From assembly GCA_947085405.1 (NCBI GenBank), contig CAMTWO010000023.1, positions 1 through 64,000 on the forward strand: DNA of 64,000 nucleotides, in the 5' to 3' direction. The position numbers were made by a program, and so were the translations under genes. This document shows, piece by piece, positions 9,958 through 19,283 of this stretch. Under the pieces are notes generated by a model. The model was not told the DNA's origin. It ran no database searches and saw only the letters and a list, made by a program, of their open reading frames with translations. Within the stretch, counting starts at the first letter, position 1; each line of letters opens with the position of its first letter. The DNA is from JASEGV01 sp947085405 (lineage in GTDB: Bacteria; Bacteroidota; Ignavibacteria; UBA10030; BY39).

Positions 9958-11328
9958 TTATGATTCTTCCTTGTCGTCTTCTGAATTTCCTTCTGCAATA
10001 CTCAGAATTTCCTGTGATGGCATTTCTTGTATTGTTTTAAGTTTCTTTTGGATCTGCCGCGTGCGAACACCGACCAAATCGTCAATCTCGGTACTTGCCT
10101 GATGAATTTTATCTTGCGCTTTTTTTAAGACATCACCGAATTTTTCGAATTCAGTTTTCACGGCGCCTAATATATTCCAAACTTCACTCGTACGTTTCTC
10201 GATTGCGAGTGTCCTGAAACCCATTTGCAAACTGTTCAGCAAAGCTGCTAATGTTGTAGGACCTGTAATTATGATCTTGAAGTCTCGCTGCAAAATTTCA
10301 ATTAAACTTGTCCGGCGTACTACTTCAGCATATAGTCCTTCGACTGGTAGAAACATTATACCAAAATCGGTAGTGTTCGGCGGATCGATATATTTATCGC
10401 GAATGTCTTTAGCCGATTTTTTTATGTTTGCTTCTAAAAGTTTGGCAGCTTCTTCTACAGCGACAGTGTTCCCTTTATCGTAGGCATCTAACAATGTGTA
10501 ATAATTTTCTAACGGAAATTTTGAATCAATCGGTAGATAGACAGCTTGCCCGGAATCATCTCTACCTGGGAGTTTTATTGCAAATTCAACATGATCGCGG
10601 CTGCCCTGTTTTGTAGCAACATTTTTTGCATACTGTTCGGGCGTTAGAATCTGGTCTAAAATATTTTCTAACTGAACTTCTCCTAATATTCCACGGGTTT
10701 TAACATTCGATAATACTTTTTTCAAATCGCCTACACCGATAGCTAAATTTTGCATCTCGCCCAAACCTTTGTGAACGAGTTCCAATCGTTCGCTAACAAT
10801 CTTAAACGATTCACCCAATCTTTGTTCCAAAGTTTTATGTAGTTTTTCATCTACGGTTTGCCGCATTTTTTCGAGCTGCTGCGAGTTATCTTCCTGAATC
10901 GTTTTAAGTTTGCTCTCGATCGTTTCTCTCATCTTATCAAGCTTTTGTTCAGTCGCTTGAGTCATCCGTTCAATTTTATCTTCGTTAGTTTTTGTTAGCG
11001 TCGTTAGCTGGTTCGAAAAAGTATCGAGCTGATTCTTTTGCAGATTAGCTACTTCACTCATCCGGCTTGAAATTGAATCTCCAAAAGTTTTAAACGAGTT
11101 TGTTAATTCCTCACGGGTCTCTCTTGAGTTTTTGCTGAATTCTTCCCGGTTCCGGGCAACCTCATCTTTCAAAGACGATTCAAGCTTATTCAAACCTTTT
11201 TCAAGGTTGTCGAATACAAACTTTAATTCTTCAACAATTTTATTGTCGTCTTTCTTTGAAGCTCTCAAAATGAAGAAAGAGTTCAACAATAGTATTGCGA
11301 TTATAATTATTAGTAATATTTCAATCAT
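9958..11328 (-). CDS. rmuC: RmuC-family DNA recombination protein
   Basis: A 456-residue protein with an N-terminal transmembrane helix (about residues 2-20), a long coiled coil (about 30-190, rich in E/K/Q and with repeated 'KMRETIESKL'-like units) and a RmuC nuclease-like domain. The domain is seen as 'LSNVKTRGILGEVQLENIL', then 'LPIDSKFPLENY' and 'GPTTLAALLNSL'. RmuC limits inversions at short inverted repeats, and its core belongs to the PD-(D/E)XK fold. Length and order match the family. The stop codon abuts that of the convergent Spy-like gene with no spacer. Confidence 0.93.
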   Translation of the reverse strand: MIEILLIIIIAILLLNSFFILRASKKDDNKIVEELKFVFDNLEKGLNKLESSLKDEVARNREEFSKNSRETREELTNSFKTFGDSISSRMSEVANLQKNQLDTFSNQLTTLTKTNEDKIERMTQATEQKLDKMRETIESKLKTIQEDNSQQLEKMRQTVDEKLHKTLEQRLGESFKIVSERLELVHKGLGEMQNLAIGVGDLKKVLSNVKTRGILGEVQLENILDQILTPEQYAKNVATKQGSRDHVEFAIKLPGRDDSGQAVYLPIDSKFPLENYYTLLDAYDKGNTVAVEEAAKLLEANIKKSAKDIRDKYIDPPNTTDFGIMFLPVEGLYAEVVRRTSLIEILQRDFKIIITGPTTLAALLNSLQMGFRTLAIEKRTSEVWNILGAVKTEFEKFGDVLKKAQDKIHQASTEIDDLVGVRTRQIQKKLKTIQEMPSQEILSIAEGNSEDDKEES

Positions 11329-11357
11329 ATATCTCTTCCGGAATTTAAATTGTTAAA

Positions 11358-13730
11358 TTAAAACAACTGACTCGTACTTAAGGTAAAAAACAATCTTCCG
11401 CTTTTTGTATTTCTTGGAAATCTGTAGGTCAAATCCAAACGGATAATATCTAAAACTTTCCCTATACCGATCCCAGCTTCGTAATACCAACCGTTCGTAA
11501 CAGATGTTTTGTTCAGCCAGGTTTGTGCAACCGATCCGTGCAGAATTAACTCAGTGTGGCGTTTGTAAAAAAACGGGATACCCAATGCGAGGAATGGAAT
11601 GCTTCGGAAATTATGTTCAGCGTTAAGCAAAACAAATTTATCGCCGACAAATTCTTTTACCCCGGCTGTTTTTAAAACCCCGAACGGAGCTATCCCGCTA
11701 AGTCGCGAATCAAGTGTAAATAATTTTTGTGGCGGCAGCTTTCCAACCGAACTTCCCGCAGATAATGCAAACCGCATTACCGGCGAAAAGAGATGACTCT
11801 GTAAAAATGTTTTAAAGTTATAAGTAGTTGTAAATGAATAACTTGTAAAATCGAAATTACTTTTTAAAACACTGGGCTTCGTGTGTTCAATTGAAATCTC
11901 GATTGCATCTATCGGGATGAGATTAAGGAACACAGGTTCTTGACCAATTCTCGATCTAAATGTGAATGAGCTAATTTTTCCATCAATAATTGGAGGGTTG
12001 TTGCGGTAATTTTTCCCAAGCGAGATGAAACTAAAATCGGAATTCACGAAAAGCGATTTGTGCCACTCGCTGTTGAAACCTATTTCGAATTTTAAATTGT
12101 TGATTGGTTTGAGAACCGAGAAAACCCGCCAACCCGAAGCGAGGAAATAATCACGGTAATCGTTTCTACCGATAAGCGAAGTTAACGAATTTAGCAGCGG
12201 ATGATAAAAATTTCCATCGGGAGAATTATCGAGTTTTCTATAAATTTCAAAACCAAAACCGTAATTTCTTTTTTCATCGAAGAATTGTGTACCCCAAAAA
12301 TTCATTTTGAAAATATTATCGGAGAAACCATAACCTGCTGTACCTTTTACGGCGGTAGAGTTGGTTACCGAATCGATCTGATATTTTCCGCCGAAGAAAA
12401 ATCCTTCAACTCGGTTAAAACGAGCATCGATGTATTGCAAATAATTTAGAAATCCCGAAGTGTCGCTGCCTAAAGTTATTGCAATTCCACTTGGTTTGAA
12501 TTGAACAGCAAAAGATTTTGCGCTGTCGAGTGAATCGTATGCAGCCTGTTCATTCATCGTTAAAGGAAGAACTTCGTTTTGCTTCCAAAATGTAGAATCG
12601 TAAACAACTGCAGACGAATCAACTGTCAGTCGGGGCTTCTTGAATATAGTATCGGGAATTGCTGTGTTGGTATAATAATCATACAGAACAGAAGTTTGCT
12701 CGAATGTAAATTTCGGAAATTTAAATCCTGCAAAACCAATTTTAAATCCCCCTTTGATCCGAACATTTGTCGGCATCCAGAACTCATCATCATAAAGAGA
12801 AAATTGCTGACTGTAATCAAGTTTTAAATCATTAACGAAAGGAATGTTGAAAGCATCGTTTGGCCGGACATCGAGTCCCATAACAGCATAAGTATAATCG
12901 GCTATGTGTATTATGCCTTCAAAAAGCGGTTTCACGCGAGATTTAGGTTTCATTTGGATTTCATAAATATCGTAGTTCCCGCGATCGAAAATGCGAAGAA
13001 GTTTGTAATCGTAATTATCTAAAGCACTCGGTGCGGTTGGTCCCACGAACGTATATCCTACAAGCCTGACTTCGTCCTCGTTGAAGTTGGCAATTTGCCG
13101 GACTGCTGCGAAGTTTGCGCCAAATGCAACATTTTCTGTTTGCCGTTTTTGTTTTACAACTTCACGAAGTGTATCGCCACGCTGCCAGTAACCATCGGTG
13201 TATGACTCTGAAATTCCTGCAACCGTAGTATCGCTGTAAATTGTTGCGCGTGTGAATGCTTCGAACTTGTAGCTGTTTAATTTATCCATCCACCGGCGCT
13301 TGTTAGAAATTGCTTTCCGGATTATCTCAATCGCGGGGTCTTCTGCAATTACAATCATTTCGGGCATCTGAATTTGAACTGCTTTCAGAGAGATGTTTTT
13401 AATTAAATCGGCGTTGAGATTTATTCTGACTGAATCCGTTTTATAACCGACGTGGCTGAAGATTAATTGATATTCTCCAGTTGGTAATGAGATTTGGAAA
13501 TAACCGTTCGTGTTGGTGATAGTACCTTTTGAGGTGCCTTCGATGCGGATGTTTACTGCCGGAATGCTCTGATGCGTTTCAGAGTCGGTTACTTTTCCGC
13601 TGAGTGTGAAAATGTGCTGAGGATATAGAATACCGGTAAGAAAAAATGATAAATATAAAACAACAAAGCCAGCTTTCCTTAATGCTTTGATGCAATCTAT
13701 TTTGTCGCTTTCAGTTTTCATCGCACTCAA
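11358..13730 (-). CDS. DUF5686 / carboxypeptidase-regulatory-like surface protein
   Basis: A 790-residue outer-membrane protein. After a signal-like hydrophobic segment (about residues 20-38), a CarboxypepD_reg-like beta-sandwich spans about 42-117 ('GKVTDSETHQSIPAVNI'). A DUF5686 region follows, and the C-terminal half has the alternating pattern of a TonB-receptor-like barrel, ending in 'FFTLSTSQLF'. The function of DUF5686 proteins is unknown; they are common in Bacteroidota. The start codon overlaps the stop of the RelE-like toxin gene by 4 bp (ATGA), so expression may be tied to the toxin-antitoxin pair. A second ATG at 13721 is also possible. Confidence 0.82.
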   Translation of the reverse strand: MSAMKTESDKIDCIKALRKAGFVVLYLSFFLTGILYPQHIFTLSGKVTDSETHQSIPAVNIRIEGTSKGTITNTNGYFQISLPTGEYQLIFSHVGYKTDSVRINLNADLIKNISLKAVQIQMPEMIVIAEDPAIEIIRKAISNKRRWMDKLNSYKFEAFTRATIYSDTTVAGISESYTDGYWQRGDTLREVVKQKRQTENVAFGANFAAVRQIANFNEDEVRLVGYTFVGPTAPSALDNYDYKLLRIFDRGNYDIYEIQMKPKSRVKPLFEGIIHIADYTYAVMGLDVRPNDAFNIPFVNDLKLDYSQQFSLYDDEFWMPTNVRIKGGFKIGFAGFKFPKFTFEQTSVLYDYYTNTAIPDTIFKKPRLTVDSSAVVYDSTFWKQNEVLPLTMNEQAAYDSLDSAKSFAVQFKPSGIAITLGSDTSGFLNYLQYIDARFNRVEGFFFGGKYQIDSVTNSTAVKGTAGYGFSDNIFKMNFWGTQFFDEKRNYGFGFEIYRKLDNSPDGNFYHPLLNSLTSLIGRNDYRDYFLASGWRVFSVLKPINNLKFEIGFNSEWHKSLFVNSDFSFISLGKNYRNNPPIIDGKISSFTFRSRIGQEPVFLNLIPIDAIEISIEHTKPSVLKSNFDFTSYSFTTTYNFKTFLQSHLFSPVMRFALSAGSSVGKLPPQKLFTLDSRLSGIAPFGVLKTAGVKEFVGDKFVLLNAEHNFRSIPFLALGIPFFYKRHTELILHGSVAQTWLNKTSVTNGWYYEAGIGIGKVLDIIRLDLTYRFPRNTKSGRLFFTLSTSQLF

Positions 13731-13996
13731 GGATATATCCTGTAAATATCTTTACGGTGCGCAATTACGATAAATTTTATTGTGTTTTCCTCGATTAATT
13801 CAAAACCAATTCTGTAGTCTCCCAATCGAATTCTGTAATATTTTTGAAAGCCAGTTAGCTTTTTTACATTTTTTATATCGTTGATGGTGTTGGCTTGTTC
13901 GATTTCAAGAATTATTTTCTCGAGTCGATGCTTTACTATGTTGTTGTTTACTTTGTCGAGACTTTTGAGAAATGCTTTGTCAAATATAATCAACAT
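13727..13996 (-). CDS. RelE/ParE-type toxin
   Basis: An 89-residue protein of usual RelE-superfamily size. The C-terminal 'YRIRLGDYRIGFE' and 'FIVIAHRKDIYRIYP' segments are the conserved core of the mRNA-interferase branch, with Arg, Tyr and His residues where ribosome-dependent RNA cleavage needs them. It follows its putative antitoxin with a TAATG overlap at 13996 and itself overlaps the DUF5686 gene by 4 bp. The family call is firm; toxicity is inferred. Confidence 0.85.
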   Translation of the reverse strand: MLIIFDKAFLKSLDKVNNNIVKHRLEKIILEIEQANTINDIKNVKKLTGFQKYYRIRLGDYRIGFELIEENTIKFIVIAHRKDIYRIYP

Positions 13997-14193
13997 TACT
14001 TTTTCAGCTTTTTCATGACTGAACTACGGCTGACATTCTGGTTAGTTTTTATTTTATCCATCAGTTTTCCTAATGCAAAATCTTCCATCTGTTCTTCGCG
14101 AATTAAGAAAACCTTGTTGCCTAATTTTTGGGCAAGGTCTGAAATTAATTTCAAATCATTTTTTGATTCAGCTTTTATTAATAAGGCATCCAT
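13996..14193 (-). CDS. Antitoxin of the RelE-type module
   Basis: A 65-residue protein directly upstream of the RelE-like toxin, sharing one base with it (TAATG). The sequence 'MDALLIKAESKNDLKLISDLAQKLG' resembles short Bacteroidota antitoxins that carry an N-terminal beta strand and then helices; no DNA-binding motif is certain. The assignment relies mostly on position and size. It probably binds and neutralises the toxin and represses the operon. Confidence 0.72.
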   Translation of the reverse strand: MDALLIKAESKNDLKLISDLAQKLGNKVFLIREEQMEDFALGKLMDKIKTNQNVSRSSVMKKLKK

Positions 14194-14236
14194 TATTTAC
14201 TCTTTTCTTTAAATATATGAAATTCTTCTATCGTGT

Positions 14237-14995
14237 TCAATACCTATCTAACTTAAACTTTTCACCCAGATACAACCGTTTTGCTTCTTCGTCGTTGGCT
14301 AAATACTCGGCCGTTCCTGATTTCAGAATTTCGCCTTCAAACATTAAATACGATCTATCTGTTATCGAAAGTGTTTCGTGGACGTTGTGGTCGGTTACTA
14401 AAACTCCGATGTCTCTGTTTTTTAAATCGTGAACAATTTTCATTATCTCTTCAACTGCTATCGGGTCGATACCTGCGAAAGGTTCGTCGAGTAAAATAAA
14501 TTTCGGGTTTGTAGCTAAGGTGCGTGCAATTTCGACTCGTCTTCTTTCTCCACCCGACAACATATAACCTTTGCTTTTTGCGAGGTGAGATATACCAAAA
14601 TCTTCCAACAGTCTATTGCACCATTCCTCGCGCTCACGCTGTGCTAATTTCATCATCTGAAGAACTGCCATTATATTATCATAGACCGAGAGTTTGCGAA
14701 ACACAGAAGCTTCCTGCGGCAGGTATCCTATGCCGAGCCGTGCACGTTTATACATTGCAAATTTTGTAATTTCAGTGTTGTTTAAAAAAACTTTACCATC
14801 GTTCGGTTTAATCATTCCGACGATCATATAAAAAGTTGTAGTTTTGCCGGCGCCGTTCGGACCGAGCAAGCCGACAACTTCTCCTTGTTTAACTTCGATG
14901 TTTACGTTTTTTACGACAAATCGCTTTTTGTATTTTTTATACAAACCTTCTGAGAAAAGAATTTTCTTTTCACTATCAATAGATTGATTTTTCAT
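14237..14995 (-). CDS. lptB: LPS export ABC transporter ATP-binding protein LptB
   Basis: A 252-residue ABC ATPase that powers lipopolysaccharide extraction from the inner membrane. Walker A GPNGAGKT is at residues 45-52, the signature LSGGERRR and the Walker B 'FILLDEPFAGIDP' follow, and 'VLVTDHNVHETL' holds the switch histidine. These are LptB-specific features. It is the last gene of the LPS operon, starting 4 bp inside the end of the OstA-like gene. The LptF/LptG permeases are not in the window. Confidence 0.95.
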   Translation of the reverse strand: MKNQSIDSEKKILFSEGLYKKYKKRFVVKNVNIEVKQGEVVGLLGPNGAGKTTTFYMIVGMIKPNDGKVFLNNTEITKFAMYKRARLGIGYLPQEASVFRKLSVYDNIMAVLQMMKLAQREREEWCNRLLEDFGISHLAKSKGYMLSGGERRRVEIARTLATNPKFILLDEPFAGIDPIAVEEIMKIVHDLKNRDIGVLVTDHNVHETLSITDRSYLMFEGEILKSGTAEYLANDEEAKRLYLGEKFKLDRY

Positions 14996-16311
14996 TTATC
15001 TAATCCGAGTGTTGATTTATTTTGTAAGAATGGATTTGGTGGAATCGCCGGTTTACTTTCACGCCAATTGAAACCCGCTAAATTATAATCGCTTTCTTTG
15101 TCTTGCACTAAATTTTCGGGATAGTATTTTCCCTCAACTCCGCTTATAATTTTTATAGCTTCAACCTTTTTTTCTTCAAAAAGTATCGTGATCTGATCGC
15201 CTGAAGTTATATTTATTCCATTCGGTTTTTGAACTGTTATTGTAGTGTCGGCAGCCGAAGTTTCAGTTTCGTAAAGATAATACAGGCTTGTGGCAGTTAC
15301 ATCTACAAGTATGTTATTAATTTTCCCTTCAAAAAAATTCATAGTAATTGTTTCGCCGCTCATTTGATCGAATCGATTCTGTGAGTTTGTATCACTTAAC
15401 GAAATTGCGAAAGCATTTCCACGAACAATAATTTTTTCGAGTTTGCGTTCAATGAGTTTTATAAAAATCGAATCACCACTCACCTGCGTTTTCTCGTACC
15501 AAACGAACGGTTTATCGCGGAGAATAATACTATCGGCATCCGTATAATAAACGGAGTTTCCGCACTCAGCCGATACATCGCCGCGTTGCATAATTACTTT
15601 TCCGATTGCATTAAAACGAGGAATGCTATCCTGATACGAGTGCATCTCGCTGCTGACGATTGTGAGAGTGTCCAAAGTTCCTTCATCGGTTGTATCAATT
15701 TGAACTATCCGCGGTTGATCCAAAAGAAAACTGTAGTCGCCTAAACTTTCGAAGTAATTGCTGTAAGTTTTCACATCGTTATTAATATCCGAAATAATCA
15801 CATTCTTTCTTGCGATCGTGCGTTTTTCGTCTCTGAAATAAATTAATTCGTCGCACAACAGAGTTGAACCTGTATCTTGCACAATAACGTTGTTTCGAAA
15901 AAGCACTCTGCGTTCTGTTATAAAATATTTCCCATAATCGGCAAAAAGCTTTTGGGTCCCTTCTTCTAAAAAAACTCCCTCGAAAGCTTCGGCAGTTTTA
16001 TCGTTGCTGTTGTAAATACCGCGTTTGCCGTTCAATACCAATGTATCGTCCTGAACCCGCACATTTCCGGTTAACACAACTTCGTTAGTTTTAAAATATT
16101 GCACTGCCCTGTCGCAATTCACAACAACATTGCCTTGCATAAACTGAACATTGCCGATAAGCTCACGAATACTTTCACCTTTAATTTCTCTTCCGACTAA
16201 ACTATCGGCGTGATTAAGTATGATTATTTTATCGTCCTGTTGCGAAAATAAATTTGTAGAGATGAAGATCAGCAAAAACGGAATGTATTTAAGAGAAGAA
16301 ATTTTCATCAT
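14992..16311 (-). CDS. OstA/LptA-like LPS transport protein
   Basis: A 439-residue periplasmic protein. A signal peptide ends near 'STNLFSQ' (residue 24). The rest consists of repeated OstA-type beta strands ('GNVQFMQGNVVVNCDRAV', 'LTGNVRVQDDTLVLNGK') that build the beta-jellyroll carrying LPS across the periplasm. It is longer than E. coli LptA and matches the extended OstA-like proteins of Bacteroidota. It overlaps lptC upstream and lptB downstream by 4 bp each, which supports the role. Met2 is an alternative start. Confidence 0.88.
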   Translation of the reverse strand: MMKISSLKYIPFLLIFISTNLFSQQDDKIIILNHADSLVGREIKGESIRELIGNVQFMQGNVVVNCDRAVQYFKTNEVVLTGNVRVQDDTLVLNGKRGIYNSNDKTAEAFEGVFLEEGTQKLFADYGKYFITERRVLFRNNVIVQDTGSTLLCDELIYFRDEKRTIARKNVIISDINNDVKTYSNYFESLGDYSFLLDQPRIVQIDTTDEGTLDTLTIVSSEMHSYQDSIPRFNAIGKVIMQRGDVSAECGNSVYYTDADSIILRDKPFVWYEKTQVSGDSIFIKLIERKLEKIIVRGNAFAISLSDTNSQNRFDQMSGETITMNFFEGKINNILVDVTATSLYYLYETETSAADTTITVQKPNGINITSGDQITILFEEKKVEAIKIISGVEGKYYPENLVQDKESDYNLAGFNWRESKPAIPPNPFLQNKSTLGLDK

Positions 16312-16853
16312 TCGATTTTAGCAGATTGTCCTGTAACTTTCAATATTTTGTAGTTCTTCAGATGTTGGTCGGATTCTAACCCGTGTCCTCGGATTTTTTC
16401 TTTAGGAGAATCGATTTCCACATAGGCATCGGAATGTATTTTTTGAGTTGAATTTGTCCACGATAATTGTTCAGTTCTTAAAGTAGTTCCCTCATCAGAA
16501 ACAACTACTACATTACCGATTGCTTCCAGATCGCGGGTTAAATCGTTTACAATTCCGCTTTCAGCAGTGAGTACAGTAGTTTGTTTTCCGTCCTCGCTGT
16601 AAAAATCGACCTTAATTTTTTCATCTAAATGTGTCTGCTTCCTATCATCGTAAACTGTTAAATGCCCGGCAGTTACTATTGCAACTAATTTCCCTGATTG
16701 AGTAAAAGTGATGCGCGAGTTCCAGCTTTCTTGTGAAGGAGTGTTGCCTATTAATTTCGTGCTTGTAACCGAAGGTTTAATTTTTTCTTCACAACCCGAA
16801 AAGACCAATGAACACAAAACGGTTGCGAGTAATATTTTGGAAAAAATTTTCAC
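16308..16853 (-). CDS. lptC: LPS export protein LptC (lipoprotein form)
   Basis: A 181-residue protein with a lipobox-like signal (VFSGC, Cys21) and an LptC/OstA beta-jellyroll: 'TVYDDRKQTHLDEKIKVDFY' followed by 'VLTAESGIVNDLTRDLEAIGNV'. LptC links the inner-membrane transporter to the periplasmic bridge. Bacteroidota LptC proteins are often lipoproteins, unlike the E. coli form with a transmembrane anchor. It lies between kdsD and the ostA-like gene with 4-bp overlaps on both sides. Confidence 0.9.
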   Translation of the reverse strand: MKIFSKILLATVLCSLVFSGCEEKIKPSVTSTKLIGNTPSQESWNSRITFTQSGKLVAIVTAGHLTVYDDRKQTHLDEKIKVDFYSEDGKQTTVLTAESGIVNDLTRDLEAIGNVVVVSDEGTTLRTEQLSWTNSTQKIHSDAYVEIDSPKEKIRGHGLESDQHLKNYKILKVTGQSAKIE

Positions 16854-17836
16854 TCATCCGCCTCAGGTCGTAAACCGGTTTTTACGAGGTCGTGCAAGTG
16901 TAACATACCGATTGGTTTCTTTTCAGAATCAATCACAATCAACTGCGTTATGTTATACGACTCCATTTCATTGAGTGCAACCGCTGCTAAAGTATTTTGT
17001 TTTATAGTTTTGGGATTTTTGGTCATTATAGTTTCAGCGGCGAGATTCACAAATTCGGTTGTGCGATAAAGCATACGCCGCAAGTCGCCGTCGGTTATTA
17101 TTCCGACTAAAACACCAGCGTCGTCAACCACGCAAGTTGCACCCAACCGTTTAGATGTAATTTCCAATATTACATCTCTTATTGAACAATTATATTTGAC
17201 ACTCGGGACACCGTCGCCCGAAATCATAATTTCTTCGACTTTGAGAATCAGATTTTTTCCGAGAATACCACCCGGATGGTAGAGGGCAAATTCTTCGAGT
17301 GTGAAGTTTCGCTTTTCGAGAAGGGCTATTGCAAGTGCATCGCCAAATGCAAGGGTTGCCGTTGTTGAAGCTGTTGGTGCAAGATCGAATGGGCAAGCTT
17401 CTTCTTTTACGCTTGTATCAAGAACAATATCGGATAACTCGGCTAATTTAGAATCCAGGTTTCCGAGAAGTGAAATAATAGAAACCCCGATACGTTTGAA
17501 CATCGGAATAAGTTGTTGGATTTCGTTTGTGTTGCCGCTTTTTGAAATGCAAACTACTACATCTTCTTTACGCACAATCCCCAAATCGCCGTGAACTGCA
17601 TCGGAGGGGTGTAAAAATATTGCAGGCGTTCCGGTTGAATTCATCGTGGCAACAATTTTCCGGGCGATGATTCCCGATTTACCCATACCCGTTACAATAA
17701 TTCGTCCCTTCGAGTTGTAAATAGTTTCAACCGCCTGAATAAAATTGTTATCGATGCGCGATTCGAGTTTTAAAACCGCTTCGGCTTCGATGCGGATAAC
17801 ATTTTTTGCTTTTTCAATTATCTGATTCGTTGTCAT
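16850..17836 (-). CDS. kdsD: Arabinose-5-phosphate isomerase KdsD
   Basis: A 328-residue enzyme that converts ribulose-5-phosphate to arabinose-5-phosphate, the first step to Kdo. The SIS sugar-isomerase domain fills about residues 35-185 ('VTGMGKSGIIARKI', 'CISKSGNTNEI'), and two CBS domains follow ('VEEIMISGDGVPSV', 'AAETIMTKNPKTI'). Length and domain order are those of KdsD/KpsF. It overlaps kdsC and lptC by 4 bp each. Confidence 0.95.
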   Translation of the reverse strand: MTTNQIIEKAKNVIRIEAEAVLKLESRIDNNFIQAVETIYNSKGRIIVTGMGKSGIIARKIVATMNSTGTPAIFLHPSDAVHGDLGIVRKEDVVVCISKSGNTNEIQQLIPMFKRIGVSIISLLGNLDSKLAELSDIVLDTSVKEEACPFDLAPTASTTATLAFGDALAIALLEKRNFTLEEFALYHPGGILGKNLILKVEEIMISGDGVPSVKYNCSIRDVILEITSKRLGATCVVDDAGVLVGIITDGDLRRMLYRTTEFVNLAAETIMTKNPKTIKQNTLAAVALNEMESYNITQLIVIDSEKKPIGMLHLHDLVKTGLRPEADE

Positions 17837-18345
17837 TTTTTATTTTTAGAATTTTTTGCAGTTAAAATCATATCTATGATTTCACGGGCGGCGCCGTTTC
17901 CTCCGTCGGTTTTAGTTACATAGTCCACCGATTTTTTTACAGCGTTAATGGCATTTGCCGGTGCGGCGCTGAAGGCGACAGCTTTTAAAAGAGGAATATC
18001 GAACTCATCGTCGCCAATGTAAGCGGTTTCTTTTTCCGAAAAATTGTTTTCTCTTTTCAGAGTTTGAAATGCTGCTAATTTATCATCAATCCCTTGCAGA
18101 ACGATATCGATACCTAATCTGAATGCACGCTTATCCACAATATCCGAAGTCCTGCCGCTGATCAAACCGATTTTTATTCCGGCTTGTTTTGCCTTCACAA
18201 TTCCGAATCCATCGTGTGCATGAAAATTTTTGTATTCTTTCCCGTCGGAATCTAAAATTATTTTACCGTCGGTTAATACTCCGTCAACGTCGAATAGAAT
18301 CAGTTTAATATTTTTTAGTTTTTTGTTAAGAGTAGCTTTATTCAT
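17833..18345 (-). CDS. kdsC: Kdo-8-phosphate phosphatase KdsC
   Basis: A HAD-type phosphatase of 170 residues that removes phosphate from Kdo-8-phosphate. The motif FDVDGVLTDG carries the nucleophile and acid/base aspartates, and 'YIGDDEFDIPLL' the metal-binding ones. The start at 18345 (MNKATL) is preferred because GGATAG lies 7 bp upstream; an earlier in-frame ATG at 18360 would overlap kdsA by 8 bp and lacks a clear ribosome site. It lies between kdsA and kdsD in the Kdo/LPS operon. Confidence 0.93.
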   Translation of the reverse strand: MNKATLNKKLKNIKLILFDVDGVLTDGKIILDSDGKEYKNFHAHDGFGIVKAKQAGIKIGLISGRTSDIVDKRAFRLGIDIVLQGIDDKLAAFQTLKRENNFSEKETAYIGDDEFDIPLLKAVAFSAAPANAINAVKKSVDYVTKTDGGNGAAREIIDMILTAKNSKNKK

Positions 18346-18352
18346 ATTTGTT

Positions 18353-19180
18353 CTATCCAAGTTTCAATTTACCTTTGATCAATTTATCAATCTCGACTAC
18401 TTGCTTTAAAAGTTCTTCGAGTAAATCGAGTTTGAGTTGACTTGCTGCATCGCTAAGCGCTTTTTTGGGTTCGGGATGAGTTTCGATGAACAAGGCATCG
18501 ATACCTACTGCAACACCTGCACGGGCAATCGGGAAAATAAATTCAGGACGTCCTGAAGTTTCGCCTTTGCCTGCACCCGGCAGTTGAACCGAATGAGTTG
18601 CATCTAAAACAACAGGGTAGCCGAGCTGTCTCATAATTTGAAGCGAACGCATATCGACCACCAAATTATTATAGCCAAAAGTCGAGCCTCGCTCGGTTAA
18701 CATTATTTTTTTATTGCCGACTGCTTCAACTTTTTTTGCTTGATGCCGCATATCTTCAGGTGCAACAAATTGCCCCTTCTTAATATTAATGATTTTTCCT
18801 GTTTTACCGGCAGCTTGCAAAAGATCAGTTTGCCTGCATAAAAAAGCCGGAATTTGCAAAATATCAGCAACTTCAGCGGCTTCGTTCACTTCATTCTCGG
18901 TGTGAACATCTGTGAGAATAGGAACGCCGAATTTTTCTTTAAGGTCGGATAAAATTTTCAGCGCCTCACTCATTCCGATTGTAGAGAAAGAACTGCCGCT
19001 TGTGCGATTGGCTTTCTTATATGATGCTTTGAAAATGAATGGAATGCAATATTTATCAGTAAGTTTTTGAATTTGTTCTGCGGTTTTGAAAATCATATTC
19101 CGGTTCTCAACAACGCAAGGTCCCGCTATCAGAACGAGCGGATTTCCGTTTCCAATTTTTATATTATTTAATTTTATCAT
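18353..19180 (-). CDS. kdsA: Kdo-8-phosphate synthase KdsA
   Basis: A 275-residue TIM-barrel enzyme that condenses phosphoenolpyruvate with arabinose-5-phosphate. Family signatures include 'LIAGPCVVENRNM' at the N-terminus, 'FKASYKKANRTS', 'TDVHTENE' and 'DATHSVQLPG'. Length is typical. It is the first gene of the kdsA-kdsC-kdsD-lptC-ostA-lptB run, so the operon links Kdo synthesis to LPS export. Confidence 0.96.
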   Translation of the reverse strand: MIKLNNIKIGNGNPLVLIAGPCVVENRNMIFKTAEQIQKLTDKYCIPFIFKASYKKANRTSGSSFSTIGMSEALKILSDLKEKFGVPILTDVHTENEVNEAAEVADILQIPAFLCRQTDLLQAAGKTGKIINIKKGQFVAPEDMRHQAKKVEAVGNKKIMLTERGSTFGYNNLVVDMRSLQIMRQLGYPVVLDATHSVQLPGAGKGETSGRPEFIFPIARAGVAVGIDALFIETHPEPKKALSDAASQLKLDLLEELLKQVVEIDKLIKGKLKLG

Positions 19181-19264
19181 AAATACTTAAAAATGTTTAA
19201 TTACTCAGCAGGTAACAATTCAACCCTGTGAGTTAGATGTTTCAGTCGATGAACCATGAAACTT

Positions 19265-19283
19265 GCCACAGATTCACAGATTA
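19265..19283 (+). repeat. Left arm of the 19-bp inverted repeat
   Basis: GCCACAGATTCACAGATTA, exactly complementary to 19709-19727. Its last three bases supply the stop codon of the GxxExxY gene. Confidence 0.9.
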
